This document shows positions 53,003-60,708 of a DNA stretch of 64,000 bases, in pieces. The notes below the pieces were generated by a model, which ran no database searches, was not told the origin of the DNA, and saw only the letters and a program-made list of their open reading frames with translations. The position numbers and the translations under genes are program-made. Positions within the stretch are counted from its first letter, which is position 1, and each line of letters begins with the position of its first letter. The stretch comes from Salinimicrobium gaetbulicola (GTDB lineage Bacteria; Bacteroidota; Bacteroidia; Flavobacteriales; Flavobacteriaceae): assembly GCF_042676025.1 (NCBI RefSeq), contig NZ_JBHTJP010000002.1:124001-188000 (forward strand), given 5' to 3'.

Positions 53003-53911
53003 CTAAAAATTAAATCGCTCTTTATAACTGATCAAAGCTTTTCCCAGGTCATCTTTTGCCTCCAGGAAAGGTATGTGTCCCACCTTACTTTCCCATAATA
53101 GCATTTTTGGAAAATTCACATCTTTATAATGATCTGGTCCAATCATCCAATCCTCGCTACCATAGAAAAATAGAACGGGCATTTCCATCTTATCAGTTAG
53201 ATGTTTAAAATCGACCCAGAATTCGGGATTACTCATAGCGGCATTGCCAAAATCATAGTTCCAGTTAGGTATTCCTTCGTAAGTTTTATTCATGACCACT
53301 TCATTTTTTGGATCTTTATAAGCCATTTTCCAGAACACCTCATTTTCACGCAGTTTATTTCCAAAGTAGCCCATTCTTTCCATTACAGTCATGCTGTCAG
53401 TTTCACAGGAATCATATGATTCTCCCACAAATTCAGCGGCCTTTGGAAACCAGCTTTCGCAACATGTCTGACTGATGTTAAGGGTGCAGTTGATCATCAA
53501 CATTCCTTTGTGAGCTTCCGGATATCTTTCAGCGTACCCCATTTGTAAAAGCCCTCCAAAAGAATGCCCCAGCGTTAACCAGCTTTCATATCCTAGAAAT
53601 TCTCTAAGCTCCTCAAAATCCAAGGCCATTCGGTCCATAGAGAAATTTCCATCAGCAGGACTTTTGGATCGCCCTACGCCGCGTTGATCTAGATAAACTA
53701 TGGTGAAATGTTCTTCCATAAATTTTCCGAAGAATTCCTCAAACCAATAACTACCCGATCCGGGACCTCCGTGTAAATATAGGAGAGGAGTGCCATTACC
53801 TTCTACTTTTACGTAAAGTTCTACCCCGTCTGATGTGGTGAATTTCTTTTCCTCTGCCACCATTGTGAAGCAGGTAAACAACAGCATTATTAACAAAAAT
53901 CTTTTTTTCAT
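53003..53911 (-). CDS. Alpha/beta hydrolase, proline iminopeptidase-like, exported
   Basis: ATG 53911 opens a signal peptide (MKKRFLLIMLLFTCFTMVA); the longer frame is not preferred. 302 residues. LLYLHGGPGSGSYWF (oxyanion HGGPG of family S33), YLDQRGVGRSK, LTLGHSFGGLLQMG (nucleophile Ser), FFYGSEDWMIGP (Asp) and KVGHIPFLE (His). Probably a periplasmic aminopeptidase or esterase. Confidence 0.88.
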   Translation of the reverse strand: MKKRFLLIMLLFTCFTMVAEEKKFTTSDGVELYVKVEGNGTPLLYLHGGPGSGSYWFEEFFGKFMEEHFTIVYLDQRGVGRSKSPADGNFSMDRMALDFEELREFLGYESWLTLGHSFGGLLQMGYAERYPEAHKGMLMINCTLNISQTCCESWFPKAAEFVGESYDSCETDSMTVMERMGYFGNKLRENEVFWKMAYKDPKNEVVMNKTYEGIPNWNYDFGNAAMSNPEFWVDFKHLTDKMEMPVLFFYGSEDWMIGPDHYKDVNFPKMLLWESKVGHIPFLEAKDDLGKALISYKERFNF

Positions 53912-54041
53912 TTTTTTGGCGGTTATTATTGAAACGCCCCGGCCGGGACCGGGGTTGGTTTCTGGTTCAAACAATTATTCTTTTTTATAACAGTCTATCC
54001 AGTGACTTTTCAATTGGATCTTTGTTACACGGTAACTGAAA

Positions 54042-54506
54042 TTATTTTTCAGGAGTGGAACCCGGGGCATTCTTTGCGTCGTTTCCAGACCACTGTTCCA
54101 TTACCTCAGGCGCAGGCCTGGCATTGTCACCTTCTCCATAAACAGTGGAACTGCCGTGAGTATAAAATGCTTCCCAATCTACTCCCTGTGGATCTGTGAT
54201 CCAGCTCTTTTGAGATTTAGAATAACAACAAGTGCATTCACCTTCTTCCCGAACCGCACCTTTAGCTTGCTGCATACCTGCATAAATTTCCTTCAGTTCT
54301 GCCTCACTATCTGTTTGGAGCCCCAGGTGTTCGATTCCTGTTTCGGAATGGCCGGAAGAAATAGCATAGTTGATCCTGGGATCTTCCAGCATCCATTTGG
54401 CATAATCGGGTTTGATAAGGCTGGGTTGTGTATTGAATAAGGCAGTATAGAACTCAATACTTTCTTTTAGATCTTTAACTCTTACGTGTACGTGAAAGGT
54501 TTTCAT
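54042..54506 (-). CDS. VOC-family ArsI/CadI-like protein
   Basis: ATG 54506 (MKTFHVHVRVKDLKESIEFY) gives 154 residues. Two glyoxalase-fold halves; GIEHLGLQTDSEAEL supplies the metal His, GECTCCYSKSQKSWI the paired Cys residues characteristic of ArsI C-As lyase and cadmium-induced CadI proteins, and DPQGVDWEAFYTHG the metal Glu. It may cleave methylarsenite or respond to heavy metals. No arsenic regulator is adjacent. Confidence 0.83.
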   Translation of the reverse strand: MKTFHVHVRVKDLKESIEFYTALFNTQPSLIKPDYAKWMLEDPRINYAISSGHSETGIEHLGLQTDSEAELKEIYAGMQQAKGAVREEGECTCCYSKSQKSWITDPQGVDWEAFYTHGSSTVYGEGDNARPAPEVMEQWSGNDAKNAPGSTPEK

Positions 54507-54569
54507 TTGTATCAATTTTAAAGTTTCGCTATCAAGACTGCAGCGCTTCAAAAAAGACGCAAAAAAATT

Positions 54570-54609
54570 AAAAAAAAATCCCGCATAGAATTTTACTTCA
54601 AAGCGGGAT
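54570..54609 (-). terminator. Terminator after OsmC gene
   Basis: ATCCCGC and GCGGGAT with an 18-nt loop; T8 on the minus strand. Confidence 0.7.
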
Positions 54610-54630
54610 CTTGGGTGTAGGGGGTACTGT

Positions 54631-55080
54631 TTAGCTAAAAGAAAGACTGTTTTCCAATTCTATAACAGGCTGAAGCAGCACTTCAGTCTTTAAAGAGTTA
54701 GTAATAAGACAGGCTTTTTCAGCCTTATGTAAGATCTTTTCAGCTTTTTCACGGTCTTCCTCATTTACAATGGTAAGTACCGGCTCTAAGATAACTTCAG
54801 ACATGGCAAATTTTCCATCCACCTTGCTTAATTTTCCTTTTGCAGGACAGCTGAAATTCTTGAACTCAAGTTTAGAATTTTCAGCAATAGCGAGGAACGT
54901 GGTCATAAAACAACTGTTCACTGCAGCTGTGAATAAATGTTCGGGAGACCAGATTCCTGCCATTCCTTTTGGGAATTCCGGTGGGGTTGCCACTTCAATT
55001 TTTTGATTTAATTCAAGAGATGATATTTCTCCTTTTCGGTCAGATTTCCAATCGAGATCAACTTTATAATAATGCTCCAT
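54631..55080 (-). CDS. OsmC/Ohr family protein
   Basis: 149 residues. The conserved GIWSPEHLFTAAVNSCFMTTF carries one peroxidatic-type Cys and the Glu (shown in part); a second Cys (KACLITNS) near the C-terminus completes the pair used to reduce organic peroxides. It is the last gene of a run with the rhodaneses and DUF2892. Confidence 0.92.
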   Translation of the reverse strand: MEHYYKVDLDWKSDRKGEISSLELNQKIEVATPPEFPKGMAGIWSPEHLFTAAVNSCFMTTFLAIAENSKLEFKNFSCPAKGKLSKVDGKFAMSEVILEPVLTIVNEEDREKAEKILHKAEKACLITNSLKTEVLLQPVIELENSLSFS

Positions 55081-55122
55081 GAGTTTAGTGTTTTTATGGT
55101 TCTAAGTTAGAAGGCTTTTATG

Positions 55123-55341
55123 TCAATTTTTGTGATCTGCATCAGGTTCCACCTCACAGCTACCACCGGGACAATTTCCACCGGCACAACCAAATCCGAA
55201 TAATCCCATGAGGCTAACATAGGAACCTAACGCAACTCCCCACCACTGGCCGGCCGAAAAAGCCTGGGCCAGTACAAGCACACCAATTGCGAGGTAAGCG
55301 CCGCGGGTAAAGGTCCACCCTGTTAAAAGCCTCTTTTTCAT
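55123..55341 (-). CDS. DUF2892 (YgaP-like) small membrane protein
   Basis: 72 residues. Two hydrophobic segments (GAYLAIGVLVLAQAF and WWGVALGSYVSLMGLFGF) match the membrane part of YgaP; the Cys-rich tail (CAGGNCPGGSCE) may bind metal or sulfane sulfur. In YgaP this module is fused to a rhodanese; here the rhodanese gene is directly upstream, sharing one nucleotide (TAATG). Confidence 0.85.
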   Translation of the reverse strand: MKKRLLTGWTFTRGAYLAIGVLVLAQAFSAGQWWGVALGSYVSLMGLFGFGCAGGNCPGGSCEVEPDADHKN

Positions 55342-55652
55342 TATAGTTTATTTTGAAGGTTTCTCCATCCGCCACCGTTATACACATCTGTGAAGCCATT
55401 TGCCTGAAGGATGGATTTTGCCGAAGCACTTCGCATTCCAGAGGCACAGCAGGTGATGACGGTCTGGTGTTTATTTAATTTTTTTAGATTATTGGAAAGG
55501 CTGTTCAAAGGGATGTTTTTGGATCCTTTTATATGCCCTGAAGTATATTCCTTTTTTGTGCGGACGTCAATAATGACCCCTCCGTTTTTTATCATTTCTG
55601 AATATTCGGGTTGTTCTCCCAATCCGAATAAATTTTTAAGTGCAGTAAGCAT
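55341..55652 (-). CDS. Rhodanese-like sulfurtransferase, copy 2
   Basis: 103 residues, single rhodanese domain. VIIDVRTKKEYTSGHIKGSKNIPLN (shown in part) and the active-site loop CCASGMRSASAK with catalytic Cys. It moves sulfane sulfur between thiols. It is the soluble half of a split YgaP-like pair. Confidence 0.93.
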   Translation of the reverse strand: MLTALKNLFGLGEQPEYSEMIKNGGVIIDVRTKKEYTSGHIKGSKNIPLNSLSNNLKKLNKHQTVITCCASGMRSASAKSILQANGFTDVYNGGGWRNLQNKL

Positions 55653-55655
55653 AGA

Positions 55656-55955
55656 TTAAGCAGATTTTGATTGTAAATAATTAACTTCAAGCCACGAACC
55701 GCCATTAACGCAGTCTATTCCCTGCCTGCTAAGAAAGTTAGCTGCCTGGCTGCTTCGCATTCCTGAAGCACAACACAATATAAGCGGGGCATTCATAGTG
55801 TCCAGTTCATCCATTCTATGAGGGATCTCGTTCAGTGGGATATTTAATGAACCGGAAACATGCCCACCGCTAAATTCTCCCCGGGTGCGCACATCTATAA
55901 TAGTACCTTTATTTTCTTTTATTAAATTTTCAATTTCCATAGAATTCATTTTCAT
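55656..55955 (-). CDS. Rhodanese-like sulfurtransferase, copy 1
   Basis: Starting at ATG 55955 gives 99 residues. TIIDVRTRGEFSGGHVSGSLNIP (shown in part) and loop CCASGMRSSQAANFL, nearly identical to the loop of copy 2, with catalytic Cys. It is 3 nt from copy 2: a tandem duplication in the same operon. The ATG at 55949 is also possible. Confidence 0.92.
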   Translation of the reverse strand: MKMNSMEIENLIKENKGTIIDVRTRGEFSGGHVSGSLNIPLNEIPHRMDELDTMNAPLILCCASGMRSSQAANFLSRQGIDCVNGGSWLEVNYLQSKSA

Positions 55956-56030
55956 GATTAACAGGCACAAAAATAGGTTGATAGAGCGGGGTGTTCAGTT
56001 ACTTTTGTTACACAAGAAGGAAATAAAAAA

Positions 56031-56057
56031 GATCCGGAATTAATGGTATTCCGGATC
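56031..56057 (-). terminator. Terminator after DUF302 gene
   Basis: GATCCGGAAT-TAATGGT-ATTCCGGATC, 10-bp stem; T6 on the minus strand. Confidence 0.85.
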
Positions 56058-56080
56058 TTAAATGATATTCTTTATAAGAT

Positions 56081-56470
56081 CTAATTAAGATTATCGATCA
56101 CCTTTTTTAATTTCTCCCGAACCTGTTCTGCAATGTCACCCAGGGAGTCATTTTTAACTGCCTGCATGGATGCTACAGGATCTACTGCCGAAACTTCCAC
56201 TTTTCCGTTATCCAGTTCCTGAACGATCACGTTGCAGGGTAACATGGTTCCAATCCTGCTTTCAGATTGGATCGCCTGGAACGCCATATTAGGGTTGCAG
56301 GCTCCAAGGATGCGATACTTCCGAAAATCTTTATCAAGTTTCTTCTTAAAGGTTTCCTTTACATCGATCTCGGTTAAAATTCCAAAACCTTCTTGTTTTA
56401 GTTCTTCGGTGACTTTCTCAATAGCCCCGTCAAAATCTTCGTTTACCGTTTTTGTAAAATAATAGCTCAT
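56081..56470 (-). CDS. DUF302 family protein
   Basis: 129 residues. The DUF302 pattern is clear: FDGAIEKVTEELKQEGFGILTEIDV near the start (shown in part), ILGACNPNMAFQAIQSESRIG and LLPCNVIV-type MLPCNVIVQEL. The conserved Cys residues may coordinate a metal. Function unknown; frequently next to rhodanese and thiol genes, as here. Confidence 0.92.
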   Translation of the reverse strand: MSYYFTKTVNEDFDGAIEKVTEELKQEGFGILTEIDVKETFKKKLDKDFRKYRILGACNPNMAFQAIQSESRIGTMLPCNVIVQELDNGKVEVSAVDPVASMQAVKNDSLGDIAEQVREKLKKVIDNLN

Positions 56471-56560
56471 TTTTTTGTGGTCTTTTAGTTTGATACTTAA
56501 GGTACTACAAAAATGAGTTTTTTGAAAGGCATTTTCAGTAACTCTTGTTACGAAATGGTC

Positions 56561-57205
56561 TTACTTCCCGGTTTCTTCTTCCCAAACTTTTTCCAGAACT
56601 TCCTTGAAGGTTTCGGTGGCCTGAGCTCCTGAGACACCATGTTTATGATTAAATACAAAGAACGGGACACCTCGAACTCCAATTTGCTGTGCCTGCATTT
56701 CGTCCTGCTTTACTGCATAGCTCAATTCTTCGGAAGTTAAAGCGTTTCTCACCTCTTGTTCAGCTAAACCTGCTGAAATCCCAATTTCCACAAGAGTTTC
56801 CTCATCGTCAATGTTCTTTGCTTCCGAAAAATGGGCGATAAACAGGGCTTCTTCAACTTCATTGGCAAGCCCTTTTTGGATCGCCAATTGAATAAGTAAG
56901 TGGGCCCTGAAGGAATTGGCCAGCACAGTGGAATTTGAATCGATCTTTAATCCGCTTTCCCTGGCCATGTCTTCCATATTACTGAACATTTCCAAAGCCT
57001 GTTCCTTAGATACATTTTTCACCTGAGTGAAATAATCCAAAGTACTTAGTTCGGGTGAGGTTTTTATGGTTGGATCCAGCTGGAAACTGTGCCAGCGGAC
57101 TTCCACATTGTCTTTATGATTGAATTCTTTAAGCGCGTTCTCAAACTTATGCTTGCCTATATAACAAAAAGGGCAACGCACATCTGACCATATATCTACT
57201 GTCAT
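56561..57205 (-). CDS. DsbA family protein, FrnE-like
   Basis: 214 residues, DsbA fold with VDIWSDVRCPFCYIGKHKFE at the N-terminus (CPFC active site), VRWHSFQLDP and the cis-Pro loop IGVRGVPFFVF. No signal peptide, so cytoplasmic, as for the FrnE clade of disulfide oxidoreductases. The setting beside DUF302, rhodaneses and OsmC suggests thiol stress handling. Confidence 0.93.
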   Translation of the reverse strand: MTVDIWSDVRCPFCYIGKHKFENALKEFNHKDNVEVRWHSFQLDPTIKTSPELSTLDYFTQVKNVSKEQALEMFSNMEDMARESGLKIDSNSTVLANSFRAHLLIQLAIQKGLANEVEEALFIAHFSEAKNIDDEETLVEIGISAGLAEQEVRNALTSEELSYAVKQDEMQAQQIGVRGVPFFVFNHKHGVSGAQATETFKEVLEKVWEEETGK

Positions 57206-57277
57206 GAATTTATTTTTTAAAGGAATACTATTAGCAAACTTTGAACCTAATATTAGAATCGGTCAAAACTACAGGAA

Positions 57278-58873
57278 TTACTGACTTTTCGCAACAGGGT
57301 CTTTAAATGTCATTTTTGAAGCTTCATCTTTTTCCGGAATTAAATTCATGGCCCTTTCAGCGATGGCAGTAATGGAAAGACTGGGATTCACACCGGGATT
57401 ACTGGAGATCATGGAGCCGTCTATGACATACATATTTTCATAGCCAAAGACCTCATTTTTGGCATTGATCACTCCTGTTGTAGCATCTTTTCCCATTACA
57501 GCGCCCCCTAAAATATGTGCTGTAGTAGGAATACCTGCCAGGCTCTCAAGGGCGAAAGAAGTCGCTTTCCCGTTGATGATCTTGCGGTATCTGTTTGTGA
57601 GTTCTTTTGACTCCGGAATATCAGAGGTTGGTTTTTTACCTTTACTAACACCGGTGGAAAGACTTCCGAAGAAATTTCTTTTTAATCTGAGAGTACTGTC
57701 TACAGACTGCATAAAAAGCAGTACGGTCGTGCTTTTTGACCAGCTGTTGATAAAATAGGTCTTGAACCAGGAAAAAGGAGAGGAGAGAAGCTGACCAAAG
57801 ATGTGAACCAGTCTGCTGACAGGGTTTTTTCCTTCGGCCATGGGCAGGTGCAGCAGTTTCCAGAAGCCGGAACCTTTTGAGTAGCGCACGATCTCCAAAT
57901 GACTGTTCTCATCTGTATGCAATAGACTGCCTATAGCGACCCCTTTGGAAAGGTCTTTATTTTTGTCAGCGGTCGAAACACTTATTAAAGTTTCATTGTT
58001 GGTGCGAATATCATCGCCTAATTTGTTGGATAATTTCGGAAGGGAGCTTTCTTTCAATTTTAAAAGCAACTTGACGGTACCTAATACTCCTCCTGAAAAG
58101 ATGACACCTTTGCTTGTGAATCTTCTCTTCTTCGGAAAGAATGCCGTACTCGACTTTGAGTGAATTTCATATCCTTCGGCTGAAGCCTGGACGTCGAAAA
58201 CCTCATTTTCAGCAAGGATCTCTGCCCCGTGTTGCTGTGCCAGCCACAGGTAATTCTTGTCAAGGGTGTTCTTCGCGTTATGCCTGCAGCCGGTCATACA
58301 GCCTCCGCAAAAGATACAGCCGGTCCTTTCTAGTCCCTGACCTTCAAAATACGGGTCTTTTACGGTCTGGCCTTCTTTTCCGAAGTAAACCGCCACATCA
58401 GGGGCTTCGAAGTGCTCTTTTCTGCCCATTTCTTCAGCCATTTGCTTCAACGCGAGATCGCCGTCAAAAAGTTTTGGGTTTGGAGTCGCTCCCAGCATTT
58501 TCAATGCCTGTTTGTAGAAGGGTTTTAATTCACTTTCCCAGTCTGCCAGCGTGCTCCAGCTCCCGGAGGTGTAAAATGCCTTTTTAGGAACGGGTAAGGT
58601 ATTGGCATACACGAGAGAGCCGCCACCCACTCCCGTACCAGAGATCACCGCTATATGCCTGAAGATACTGAGTTTCATTATTCCGAAGAAGCGCAGAGCA
58701 GGGATCCACAACCATTTCCGCAGATTCCAGTTGGTCTTCGGGAAGTCTTCCGCCTTGAACCACTTCCCTTTTTCTATGACCAGGACCTTATAGCCTTTTT
58801 CAGAAAGTCGCAAAGCGCTCACCGAGCCGCCGAAACCGCTGCCAATAATTATGTAATCATAGTCTTGATCCAT
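57278..58873 (-). CDS. GMC-type oxidoreductase (cholesterol-oxidase-like)
   Basis: 531 residues. FAD-binding IIIGSGFGGSVSALRLSEKG, then SGTGVGGGSLVYANTLPVP, and C-terminal HILGGAVMGKDATTGVI and VIDGSMISSNPGVNPSLSITA (shown in part), where the catalytic His/Asn lie. An unusual Cys cluster, CIFCGGCMTGCRHNAKN (about 188-204), looks like an iron-sulfur motif as in some electron-transferring GMC relatives. The substrate is unknown (sterol- or alcohol-like). Confidence 0.88.
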   Translation of the reverse strand: MDQDYDYIIIGSGFGGSVSALRLSEKGYKVLVIEKGKWFKAEDFPKTNWNLRKWLWIPALRFFGIMKLSIFRHIAVISGTGVGGGSLVYANTLPVPKKAFYTSGSWSTLADWESELKPFYKQALKMLGATPNPKLFDGDLALKQMAEEMGRKEHFEAPDVAVYFGKEGQTVKDPYFEGQGLERTGCIFCGGCMTGCRHNAKNTLDKNYLWLAQQHGAEILAENEVFDVQASAEGYEIHSKSSTAFFPKKRRFTSKGVIFSGGVLGTVKLLLKLKESSLPKLSNKLGDDIRTNNETLISVSTADKNKDLSKGVAIGSLLHTDENSHLEIVRYSKGSGFWKLLHLPMAEGKNPVSRLVHIFGQLLSSPFSWFKTYFINSWSKSTTVLLFMQSVDSTLRLKRNFFGSLSTGVSKGKKPTSDIPESKELTNRYRKIINGKATSFALESLAGIPTTAHILGGAVMGKDATTGVINAKNEVFGYENMYVIDGSMISSNPGVNPSLSITAIAERAMNLIPEKDEASKMTFKDPVAKSQ

Positions 58874-58912
58874 GAATGAAAGAATGATTTTCTCCTCTTA
58901 AAACTACATTAT

Positions 58913-60097
58913 TTATGAGGAAACAGGAACTCTTTTTTTATAAAGTGACCACAACCCAAAGGCCGGGCCAATGCTTAGAATAAGAAAAATGTAAAAAGCC
59001 GAATAACTTAGGAGCAGGTAATTAAGCAATTGAATGCTGAAGATCGTGATCGCGAATCCAATGGAATTTACGATAGTGAGAGCGGTGCCTCTGGATTCCG
59101 CAGGAGCATTCTGTGCTACCAGCGTGGAAAAAAGAGGAGAATCGGCTACCACCGCGAGCCCCCAGAAAATGAGAAAAAGGAGCAGCGTCACTTCTGAACC
59201 GTAAAAAAATACCAGCGGGGAAAGCAGGCAGCAACACCCGGAAAGGAAAAGAGCGGAGGCAGCGGTTCTTTTTGTGCCTAAAGACCTGGAAATGTAGCCG
59301 CCTGTAACACAGGCGAGACCTCCCGCTCCTATGATCACAAATGAGAACAGGGGGATGTTAAGCTCTACCCCGGGATTTACTTTTTGATAGGTATTTAGAA
59401 TAACCGGAATAAATGCCCAAAAGGCGTACAATTCCCACATATGCCCGAAATAGCCAAAGGCGGCAGCCCGAAAAGGCGGATTTTTGAAGACCTTCAGGAA
59501 AGCTGAAAAATCCTTATTTAGCTTAGGGCTTCGGAAAGGACCGTCAGGTACCAGTAAAAGGATCAGGAAACCGCCCACCACAGCAAAACCGGAAGTGGAA
59601 AACAAAACCAGTCTCCACGGAATACTTTCCGAAGTAAAGGTTTTTAAAAGATGCGGAAAAGCGGTTCCGAGAACGAGGGCACCTACCAAAAATCCGAGAG
59701 AGGTTCCAAGACCTTTGTCAAAATAATCGGCAGCGATCTTCATTCCCACGGGATAGATTCCCGCCAGTGAAAATCCAGTAAGAAACCTGAGCAGGATCAA
59801 AGTAGCCAGGGAATTACTTTCCAGGGTGATCCCAAGGTTCACAACAGCTCCCAAAAGGGCGCAGACAAAGAATACTTTAGAAGGGGAAAACCTGTCGGCG
59901 ATACTTAGAAAAGCGAATAATAAGGTTCCGGAAATGAACCCGAATTGAACTGCGGAAGTTAAATGCCCCAGGGCCGTAAGTTCGAGATCAAATGTGCCTA
60001 GCAGATCTGTCATTACGGCGTTTCCTGCGAACCACAAAGAAGTGCAGCAAAATTGGGCAAGCACTATAATGGGTAAGATATATCTGGCAGTCGGCAT
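58913..60097 (-). CDS. MFS transporter
   Basis: 394 residues with 12 hydrophobic segments. SLWFAGNAVMTDLL near the start, motif-A-like FLSIADRFSPSKVFF, RFLTGFSLAGIYPVGMKIA between segments 4 and 5. It looks like a drug or sugar-type permease of the MFS; substrate unknown. It lies 39 nt after the GMC gene begins, in the same direction, so the two are probably one unit. Confidence 0.88.
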   Translation of the reverse strand: MPTARYILPIIVLAQFCCTSLWFAGNAVMTDLLGTFDLELTALGHLTSAVQFGFISGTLLFAFLSIADRFSPSKVFFVCALLGAVVNLGITLESNSLATLILLRFLTGFSLAGIYPVGMKIAADYFDKGLGTSLGFLVGALVLGTAFPHLLKTFTSESIPWRLVLFSTSGFAVVGGFLILLLVPDGPFRSPKLNKDFSAFLKVFKNPPFRAAAFGYFGHMWELYAFWAFIPVILNTYQKVNPGVELNIPLFSFVIIGAGGLACVTGGYISRSLGTKRTAASALFLSGCCCLLSPLVFFYGSEVTLLLFLIFWGLAVVADSPLFSTLVAQNAPAESRGTALTIVNSIGFAITIFSIQLLNYLLLSYSAFYIFLILSIGPAFGLWSLYKKRVPVSS

Positions 60098-60226
60098 ATT
60101 CTGAGATTAAATGGAGGTTTTATTTCAAGTGTCTAAAATTCAGATAGTTGCATTATATTTCCGTATATTAGAAAGGAAAGAATCGCCTAAAATGCCAATT
60201 ATTAACCCAATATAAGAAAACAGACT

Positions 60227-60643
60227 ATGAAAACATTTCTAATATCAATCTTTTGCTTTGTTCAGTTTGGTCTTTTGGCACAGGAAAAGACGACAGAAGA
60301 AGTTTATGGCCACCACGTGCAGGCCTTTCTGGACCAGGATGTGGATGAAATAATGAAGGACTATTCAGAGAATTCAGTTTTGATCACTCCCGATGGTGAA
60401 ATACATAAAGGATTGGAGGAGATACGGGCAACATTTGATTACGCCTTTCCCGCAATATTTCCACCACAAACCCGCCTTGATGTTTCGAAGGAGGTCATAG
60501 AAGGAGAGGTCGTTTTTGTGACCTATACCGCCACAGATGAAGCTACAGGTGAAATGTACATGCCTTTTGCAACCGATACTTTTATCATTGAAAACGGAAA
60601 GATCAAGTTCCAAACCGTTGCTGCGGTTATGTCACCTGAATAG
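60227..60643 (+). CDS. Exported NTF2-like (SnoaL) protein
   Basis: 138 residues with signal peptide MKTFLISIFCFVQFGLLA. The mature domain (EVYGHHVQAFLDQDVDEIMKDYSENSVLITPDG, shown in part) is a cone-shaped NTF2 fold of the SnoaL/DUF4440 type; it may bind small molecules or act as an enzyme. It is a single gene. Confidence 0.85.
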   Translation: MKTFLISIFCFVQFGLLAQEKTTEEVYGHHVQAFLDQDVDEIMKDYSENSVLITPDGEIHKGLEEIRATFDYAFPAIFPPQTRLDVSKEVIEGEVVFVTYTATDEATGEMYMPFATDTFIIENGKIKFQTVAAVMSPE

Positions 60644-60676
60644 GGCTTACACGAGATTAAAAGCATAAAAATATAA

Positions 60677-60706
60677 AGCCGGATAAAAATTATCCGGCTT
60701 TATTAA
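60677..60706. terminator. Bidirectional terminator
   Basis: AAAGCCGGATAA / TTATCCGGCTTT with a 3-4 nt loop between convergent genes. Confidence 0.85.
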
Positions 60707-60708
60707 TT

